Shown here piece by piece: positions 56,613 through 64,000 of a stretch of DNA of 64,000 nt (its first letter is position 1; every line of letters starts with the position of its first letter). The DNA is taken from assembly GCF_030160015.1 (NCBI RefSeq), contig NZ_BSNN01000004.1, positions 372,001 through 436,000 on the forward strand, written 5' to 3'. Under the pieces are notes generated by a model that did not search any database, had not been told where the DNA came from, and saw only the letters and a list, made by a program, of their open reading frames with translations. The translations under genes and the position numbers were made by a program. This DNA comes from Amylibacter marinus. GTDB lineage: Bacteria > Pseudomonadota > Alphaproteobacteria > Rhodobacterales > Rhodobacteraceae.

Positions 56613-57451
56613 TGCGTGTTGGGGTCGTTCAGTTGTGTTCATCTGATGACCCCGCTGCAAACCTGCCGGTTACCAGCGCTCTGATCCAGCAGGCTATTGA
56701 GGATGGGGCTGATTTTATCACCACCCCAGAGGTCACCAACATTGTGTCCACATCGCGCAAACACCAGCGTGATGTCTTGTGCCATATGGAGAATGACCCA
56801 ACATTGGCCGCCCTACGTGCACAGGCGGCGCAAAATGGGGTATGGATCTTAATTGGCTCGCTGGCGTTAAAAACCGATGATGCGGATGGGCGTTTCGCCA
56901 ATAGATCGATTTTGGTTGATCCTCAGGGCGCAATCCGCGCGCAATATGACAAGATTCATATGTTTGATGTGGCGGTCTCTGCCCAAGAAACCTATGCCGA
57001 GAGCAGTGGCTACCGCCCGGGGGATCAGCCGGTGGTCGCGGATATGGGGGCATACCATTTGGGCATGACCATTTGTTATGATTTGCGCTTTAGCGCGCTG
57101 TACCGCGATCTGGCACAGGCCGGTGCCACGGTGATATCTGTGCCCGCCGCTATGTCACCAATCACAGGCCCTGCGCATATCGAAACACTGTTGCGGGCCC
57201 GCGCCATAGAAACAGGGTGCTACGTTATCAGCCCAGCCCAGGCGGGCCACCACGCCATTGCCCACGGGCGGGCGCGCGAAACATGGGGCCATTCGATGGC
57301 GATTGATCCTTGGGGGCAGGTTATTGACCGCCTACAGGATGAAATTGGATTTTTTTGTTTTGATTTAGACCCCTGTGCGGTAGAACAGGCACGTAGCAAA
57401 ATTCCGGTATTGAAAAATGAGCGCAGTTACAAGCAGCCTAAAGCCGTCTGA
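56612..57451 (+). CDS. Carbon-nitrogen hydrolase (nitrilase superfamily, NIT-type)
   Basis: A 279-residue amidase of the NIT1/NIT2-like branch. The catalytic triad is visible as E40 (TTPEVTN), K114 (YDKIHMFDV) and C155 (GMTICYDLRF). Close relatives hydrolyse deaminated glutathione or 2-oxoglutaramate, which fits being next to grxC, but the exact substrate is not shown. It overlaps grxC by one base and the MarR gene by 35. Confidence 0.9.
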   Translation: MRVGVVQLCSSDDPAANLPVTSALIQQAIEDGADFITTPEVTNIVSTSRKHQRDVLCHMENDPTLAALRAQAAQNGVWILIGSLALKTDDADGRFANRSILVDPQGAIRAQYDKIHMFDVAVSAQETYAESSGYRPGDQPVVADMGAYHLGMTICYDLRFSALYRDLAQAGATVISVPAAMSPITGPAHIETLLRARAIETGCYVISPAQAGHHAIAHGRARETWGHSMAIDPWGQVIDRLQDEIGFFCFDLDPCAVEQARSKIPVLKNERSYKQPKAV

Positions 57452-57887
57452 TAACAGCAACGAAGATCCGATAGCGATCGCGTTGTTTTCCGAGGTCTTG
57501 GCATCGGAACAGTTGATGCGCGGGCGCTTGTCGCGCTCTTTGCCCAAGGGGATGGAGCTGTCGCATTTCATTATGCTAAATTATCTCAGCCGCCAAACCA
57601 AAGAGCGCACGCCGGCGCAATTGGCGCGGGTTTTTCATCTGACCAAGGGTGCGATGACCAATACATTGGGAAAGCTGGAATCCTACGGGTATATTCATAT
57701 CCGCCCAGATTGGGATGATGCGCGGCGCAAATTGGTGGCGATTTCTAATGCCGGGGATCGCGCTCGCGATGAGGCCGTACTGGCCATTACCCCCATTTTT
57801 GAGGATGTGATGGGCAGCCTAAATCCCAATACTCTGCGTGAGGGTCTGCGGTTTTTACGAGAATTTCGCACGGCCCTCGAAGACTAG
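57417..57887 (+). CDS. MarR family transcriptional regulator
   Basis: A 156-residue winged-helix protein: helices to residue 55, then [30 protein letters not shown] (recognition helix) near 64-93 and the wing [15 protein letters not shown] near 96-110. Ligand and targets are unknown. It overlaps the hydrolase before it by 35 bases and shares its stop region with the convergent ubiG, so it may control the comF-grxC-nitrilase set. Confidence 0.88.
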   Translation: MSAVTSSLKPSDNSNEDPIAIALFSEVLASEQLMRGRLSRSLPKGMELSHFIMLNYLSRQTKERTPAQLARVFHLTKGAMTNTLGKLESYGYIHIRPDWDDARRKLVAISNAGDRARDEAVLAITPIFEDVMGSLNPNTLREGLRFLREFRTALED

Positions 57888-58624
57888 GCCTTGGTGCTGG
57901 CGGTTACGTAATTTACCGATAAATCCCGATCTGAAATTGACCAATCCCAGCGTAGCGGGTTAAATACAAATCCCTTGCGATCAACGGGATTCAGCCCCGT
58001 ATTGGCGATCATCGCGCAGAGTTCGTCTGGGGTGATGAATTTGTCAAACTCATGCGTGCCCTTGGGCAACCAACGCATGACATGCTCGGCACCAATAATG
58101 GCCATCATATAGGATTTCGGGTTGCGATTGATGGTAGAACAGATCAACAGGCCATTTGTGTCCAACAAGGTATTGCAGACCTCCAAAAACCCCTGAGGGT
58201 CGGCCACATGTTCAATGACCTCCATATTTAGAATTACATCAAACCGTTCGCCGTTTGCGGCGATATCTTCGGCGCTGGTATGGCGATAGTCTATTTCAAG
58301 ACCGGATTGTTGTGCATGCAGCTGTGCCACAGGGATATTGCCCCCTGCCGCATCTGCGCCAACCACGCTGGCGCCCAGCCGCGCCATAGGCTCGGATAAC
58401 AACCCGCCCCCACAGCCGATATCCAGCAGACGCAATCCCTTGAACGGCAGGGGTTGATTAATATCGCGCCCGAACTCTGCTGCGATCTGATCTACGATAT
58501 AATCCAGACGGCATGGATTGAGCATATGCAGCGGCTTAAACTTGCCATTTACGTCCCACCATTCGGCGGCCATGGCCTCGAATTTTGCTACCTCAGCTGG
58601 GTCGATGGTATTGGTTGCGGTCAT
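57884..58624 (-). CDS. ubiG: Ubiquinone biosynthesis O-methyltransferase UbiG
   Basis: UbiG carries out both O-methylation steps of ubiquinone synthesis. The 246-residue protein has [33 protein letters not shown] near the start, diagnostic for UbiG/Coq3, and SAM motif [10 protein letters not shown] at residues 66-74, then NMEVIEHV near 131. It diverges from pip. Confidence 0.96.
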   Translation of the reverse strand: MTATNTIDPAEVAKFEAMAAEWWDVNGKFKPLHMLNPCRLDYIVDQIAAEFGRDINQPLPFKGLRLLDIGCGGGLLSEPMARLGASVVGADAAGGNIPVAQLHAQQSGLEIDYRHTSAEDIAANGERFDVILNMEVIEHVADPQGFLEVCNTLLDTNGLLICSTINRNPKSYMMAIIGAEHVMRWLPKGTHEFDKFITPDELCAMIANTGLNPVDRKGFVFNPLRWDWSISDRDLSVNYVTASTKA

Positions 58625-58679
58625 TGACTCTTGCTTTCAAAAGGACAATTTTCTTTGTTAAGGAGACTATACTATAATC

Positions 58680-59645
58680 ATGCGCAATACCGAAGGCCAA
58701 ACTGGCCCCTACCGAAGCCTATATCCCGTAATACAACCCTATGCGCATCATACGCTAGAGGTCGGTCATGGGCATAAAATTTATGTCGAGGAATGCGGCA
58801 ATCCGCAGGGTATTCCGGTGGTGGTTCTACATGGTGGGCCAGGTGGGGGCTGTAGCCCAGGTATGCGGCGGTTTTTCCACCCTGATCTTTATCGCATTAT
58901 CCTGTTTGACCAGCGCGGCTGTGGTCGATCAACGCCCCATTCCAGTGTCGAGCACAACACCACATGGGATCTGGTCGCCGATATCGAGCGTATTCGCACG
59001 CTGCTGGATGTGGATCAGTGGATCGTTTTTGGCGGGTCATGGGGGGCAACACTGGCCCTGATCTATGCCGAGACGCACCCGCGCCAAGTGCGCCATCTGG
59101 TTCTGCGCGGGGTATTTTTAATGACCGAACGCGAGTTGGATTGGTTCTACAACGGTGGTGCGGGGCAGTTCTTCCCCACAGAATGGCGCCAAATGACCGA
59201 TCTATTGGAACCAGAAGAGCGCGGATCGGTTATCGGTGCATTTCACCGCCGTCTGTTTGGTAATGACGAACGGGTTCAGACCCGCTTTGCACGCGCATGG
59301 ACAGAATGGGAAAGCGCATTGGCCACGCTGGAACAGCGCCGCGTTACCGGATCAGTACCCGCCGCATATGCGCGCGCTTTTGCGAGAATTGAAAACCATT
59401 ACTTTCACAACAAGGGGTTTCTAGAAGAGGACGGCCAGATCCTGCGTGATATCCACAAAATAGCAGATATCCCGGGCTGTATCGTGCACGGGCGCTATGA
59501 TATGATCTGCCCGCCCCGCTCTGCCTATATGTTACACGAGGCATGGCCGTCCTCGACGCTAAATATGATCCCAACCTCTGGGCACTCCTTGTCCGAGGTC
59601 GGGATATGTTCGGCCCTTGTTACAATTATGGATGATCTAGCTTAG
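58680..59645 (+). CDS. pip: Proline iminopeptidase
   Basis: Pip removes N-terminal proline from peptides. The 321-residue alpha/beta hydrolase has the oxyanion HGGPGGG at residues 51-57, DQRGCGRS near 77-84, nucleophile Ser120 in GGSWG, and likely Asp274 (GRYDMICP) and His302 (GHS). Length is normal for the family. AAGGAG lies 14 bases before the ATG. No clear partner; gene stands between ubiG and fadH. Confidence 0.94.
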   Translation: MRNTEGQTGPYRSLYPVIQPYAHHTLEVGHGHKIYVEECGNPQGIPVVVLHGGPGGGCSPGMRRFFHPDLYRIILFDQRGCGRSTPHSSVEHNTTWDLVADIERIRTLLDVDQWIVFGGSWGATLALIYAETHPRQVRHLVLRGVFLMTERELDWFYNGGAGQFFPTEWRQMTDLLEPEERGSVIGAFHRRLFGNDERVQTRFARAWTEWESALATLEQRRVTGSVPAAYARAFARIENHYFHNKGFLEEDGQILRDIHKIADIPGCIVHGRYDMICPPRSAYMLHEAWPSSTLNMIPTSGHSLSEVGICSALVTIMDDLA

Positions 59646-59662
59646 CGCCCTAACCCATTGAT

Positions 59663-61699
<2,037 letters not shown>

Positions 61700-61769
61700 C
61701 TAACCCCGTCTTGCTGGGCATAACTATACAGCAGTTATTGTGAAGGTCATTGCTAACGCGGCGTCGCGG

Positions 61770-62120
61770 TTATTTGCGGGATTGGCGGCGAAACGCAGAT
61801 TTCAGCATATTCAACTCTTCGCGCAACAAACGCAGCTGTGTTTCCAGATTTGGCGCATCGGCACAGCTGACCGATATAGAAAAGCTGTCTAGGATATCGG
61901 TGCTGCCATTTTGCACCAACAGATAGTCCGTATGGCCCTGAGTGATGCTGTGATCCGGCAGATCGATCGCCACCTGCCACAGACCGTCTGTCTGTTGGGT
62001 GATCTCGCAGGTGCCACAGTTTTCACCATTGCGATATAGATCGATGGGGGTCGGGCTGGTTGTGGATTCTACGGCGCCAAAATAGCGGCCATTTTCAATT
62101 TTAAGACGGGTCAGTTTCAT
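61770..62120 (-). CDS. Unknown small protein with beta-rich part and C-terminal helix
   Basis: A 116-residue protein I do not recognise. The first 80 residues look like beta strands (MKLTRLKIENGRYFGAVES, IDLYRNGENCGTCEI, LWQVAIDLPD), then a charged C-terminal helix with leucine spacing (LETQLRLLREELNMLKSAF). The ATG at 62120 has AGGA seven bases upstream; a longer frame to 62162 would overlap the preceding gene. It starts 8 bases after the gene at 62129..62902, so the pair is probably one operon. Confidence 0.7.
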   Translation of the reverse strand: MKLTRLKIENGRYFGAVESTTSPTPIDLYRNGENCGTCEITQQTDGLWQVAIDLPDHSITQGHTDYLLVQNGSTDILDSFSISVSCADAPNLETQLRLLREELNMLKSAFRRQSRK

Positions 62121-62128
62121 TGCTGTTC

Positions 62129-62902
62129 CTAAATACTGGGCCGTGGACGTGCGAACACGCATAAATCCCGCAGGATCATCTGATTCATTTCTGGATTGTC
62201 AAACAGGATATCCAGCCAAACTGCGGTGGTGTTCTCTGGCGAGAAATCCGTGGAATATAGATCAAAGTCTAGTGCGATATCTGGCTCTAAGGGGTCGATC
62301 TGTTGAGCAACTTGTTGGTGGTTGGGACCATTTTGCAGATTTAGCCGCACATAGACATCGGTGGGGAATTGTATTTCCATCAATAGGTTAACCCGCAACA
62401 AGGTATCTTTGCTAAGGTTTTTCAAAATATCCGACGGCATATTCAACATTACAGAAAGGTAAGATCCACCAAAGGTTAGAACATCCATATGCAACGCATA
62501 GGGTGATAGAAACTTGCGGTTACGATTGCGAATTTGGCGCAGGGTAATTTCGTTAATTTTGGAATCGTGAAAAATGGTGGTTTCAGGATTCAGGCTGGTC
62601 TTGTTTTTTACAGATGTGGCCCCATAAGAAGACAGGGGTGCGGCCCATAATCCGGGACGATAGGCCCATGTGGTGCGCTGAGGCTTGCGCATCGCGTTGC
62701 TATCAATGGCGGGCAAGGACAGTCGCTGTGCGGCGAAAACATCAAATGCCTCTAGTTGGGCCTTGGATTTGCGGGCTTTGCGGCGCAATTCTGCTATGTC
62801 GGACAGGGATGTTGCGCGATCAGATTCCGCCGCTCGCTGCCAGTAGCGTCGGTGTTCGCGCAAAGCAAAGCGTTCGGTGACCTTTCGAAACAGTGTTTTC
62901 AT
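62129..62902 (-). CDS. Unknown protein, DUF6478-like (Rhodobacteraceae)
   Basis: A 257-residue cytoplasmic protein. Its N-terminus is helical and basic (residues 1-55), followed by WAYRPGLWAAPL near 79-90 and a beta-rich C-terminal half ending MNQMILRDLCVFARPRP. From memory this matches DUF6478, a family found mostly in Rhodobacteraceae, with no known function; the match is recalled, not searched. It precedes a small beta-rich gene. The C-terminal strand pattern is similar to that of the protein at 33561. Confidence 0.7.
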   Translation of the reverse strand: MKTLFRKVTERFALREHRRYWQRAAESDRATSLSDIAELRRKARKSKAQLEAFDVFAAQRLSLPAIDSNAMRKPQRTTWAYRPGLWAAPLSSYGATSVKNKTSLNPETTIFHDSKINEITLRQIRNRNRKFLSPYALHMDVLTFGGSYLSVMLNMPSDILKNLSKDTLLRVNLLMEIQFPTDVYVRLNLQNGPNHQQVAQQIDPLEPDIALDFDLYSTDFSPENTTAVWLDILFDNPEMNQMILRDLCVFARPRPSI

Positions 62903-63007
62903 CTCTTCTCGACTTTATTCGGTTGTTTGCGCTTATATATATAAGAAAGAAGTTATAAACAGGGCTAGGATGAATAATTTCTTAGAAAACCGCGGAATGG
63001 ACAGTGG

Positions 63008-63922
63008 ATGACACAGAATTTTCAAAACTTTATCGCGCCTGCACAGGCCAGAAATCAGCTGTGGCGTATTTTGGCCGTTCTGGTGTTGTGGTTGATGGGA
63101 TATTTGGCGCTGGCCTTTGGTATTGGGTTGCTGGGCGTGGTGTTTTTTGGCGGCGAGGTTGAGCAATCCTTTGCGACGGGTGTATTTGATCGACCTGCTT
63201 CCATGTTGGTGGTGCTGACCACGTTTGTGGGCTGGGTTCTAGCGCTTGTCGGGGCGGTATATGCCCTGCACCGACGCGGCCTGTTTTCGATGCTAGGCGG
63301 GGGTGCGCGGGCGTTTGGTATTTTTTTTATTATCGCGGTTATCGGCTTTGTGCTTTTGGTTTTTATCATGGGTTTGGTGTTTCCAGAACGCTATGATATT
63401 GTTGAGAATCTAACGTTATCTATTTGGTATAAATCACTGTTTATTGGTGTTATTTTGATGTTGATACAGGTCAGCGCTGAAGAGCTGCTGTTCCGCGGGT
63501 ACCTGATGCAGCAATTGGCGGTACGCTTTAGGTCGCGCTGGGTCTATATGGTTTTACCCTCTGTATTGTTCGGCCTTGGGCATTTCAGCACCACAGGCGG
63601 CGCCTATTTGGGGTTCTTGATCGTGGCCAGCACGGCCTTGCTTGGGTTGTTTTTGGCGGACTTGACCTATCGCACGGGGAATTTGGGCGCGGCCATTGGG
63701 GTGCATTTCGCCAATAATTTTTTCGCGATGTTCTGGGTAACCTATCAGCAAGAGATGAGCGGATTGGCGCGCTATACCGTACCGCATTACGCGGATAATC
63801 CGCAGGATTTGGTACAGATTCTAGAGCCTGCGTTGATCTCGCAGATTGTGCTGTTCGCTCTCTACTGGCTGGTGATGGAGCGGCGCGCGCAACGCATTGC
63901 AATCCCTGCGCAACAGCCGTAA
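63008..63922 (+). CDS. CPBP family intramembrane glutamic endopeptidase
   Basis: A 304-residue membrane protein with about eight hydrophobic segments and the CPBP/CAAX protease motifs: EELLFRG with E158, E159 and R163, FGLGH with His192, and HFANNFF with His233 and Asn236. Members include bacteriocin self-immunity and Rce1-type proteases; here no bacteriocin gene is nearby, and the substrate is unknown. It is followed by accD after 34 bases. Confidence 0.87.
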   Translation: MTQNFQNFIAPAQARNQLWRILAVLVLWLMGYLALAFGIGLLGVVFFGGEVEQSFATGVFDRPASMLVVLTTFVGWVLALVGAVYALHRRGLFSMLGGGARAFGIFFIIAVIGFVLLVFIMGLVFPERYDIVENLTLSIWYKSLFIGVILMLIQVSAEELLFRGYLMQQLAVRFRSRWVYMVLPSVLFGLGHFSTTGGAYLGFLIVASTALLGLFLADLTYRTGNLGAAIGVHFANNFFAMFWVTYQQEMSGLARYTVPHYADNPQDLVQILEPALISQIVLFALYWLVMERRAQRIAIPAQQP

Positions 63923-63956
63923 AACTATAGATTGATCAGATAACAAGGTTTAAGTG

Positions 63957-64000
63957 ATGAACTGGATTTCCAACTATATGAAGCCGAAGATCAATTCGAT
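63957..64000 (+). CDS. accD: Acetyl-CoA carboxylase carboxyltransferase beta subunit, first codons only
   Basis: The last 44 bases encode MNWISNYMKPKINSI, the characteristic first residues of alphaproteobacterial AccD. AAGG lies 8-11 bases upstream of the ATG. AccD with AccA makes malonyl-CoA for fatty acid synthesis. The call rests on only 14 residues. Confidence 0.7.
   Translation, partial: MNWISNYMKPKINS

Overview
The window is a chromosomal segment of an alphaproteobacterium, most likely a roseobacter-group member of the Rhodobacteraceae. Three things point there: the conserved order hemJ-[origin]-maf-aroE-coaE-dnaQ-secB, the block parB-parA-rsmG-mnmG-mnmE-rho with parS sites, and small families typical of the group such as the protein at 62129..62902. 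The assignment rests on recalled gene order and protein families, not on a search. Nearly every base is coding, and genes commonly overlap by 1-11 bases. I saw no insertion sequence, prophage, CRISPR array, tRNA or rRNA.

Layout. 1-7.2 kb: a surface-glycan block on the minus strand (cysQ-kdsB-GT2-galU-GT4-GT), a divergent capsule-type ABC-2 permease, and alkB. 7.2-18.3 kb: chaperone and repair genes (dnaK-dnaJ, mutS, grpE-hrcA) and rph-rdgB-hemW-DUF454. 18.2-25.7 kb: parB-parA-rsmG-mnmG-mnmE-rho-hemJ, all reading leftward, with three perfect parS palindromes. 25.7-26.1 kb: a 449-base AT-rich gap with DnaA boxes, the probable chromosomal replication origin. 26.1-29.9 kb: maf-aroE-coaE-dnaQ reading rightward, then secB and fxsA. 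30-38.8 kb: Tim44-like, mltA, smr and an MFS carrier, then a split glycan group (unknown protein + GT2, and two tandem Kps-like paralogs) flanking hslVU. 38.8-45.6 kb: infB-ylxR-nusA-rimP behind a leader that looks like an attenuator, then a GNAT gene and a cinA-like gene. 45.6-64 kb: sfsA, map, radC, secA, a parvulin, argJ, mutT, hemH, a divergent methyltransferase/comF pair, grxC, an amidohydrolase, a MarR regulator, ubiG, pip, fadH, two small unknowns, a CPBP protease and the first codons of accD.

How it fits together. The origin, parS sites and ParAB make this the replication and segregation centre of the main chromosome. Genes next to the origin run away from it on both sides. DnaK/DnaJ/GrpE with the repressor HrcA, and HslUV, form the protein quality-control set. 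KdsB and GalU make CMP-Kdo and UDP-glucose for the surface-glycan enzymes on either side. RimP, NusA, YlxR and IF-2 form the classical ribosome-maturation and translation-initiation operon.

No wholly new multi-gene system stands out. The best candidates for new biology are the rimP leader with two mutually exclusive folds, the tandem Kps-like pair in which one copy has lost its key residues, the unexplained palindromes in the origin, the hairpin over the radC start codon, and a possible remote relationship between the unknown protein at 33561 and the one at 62129.
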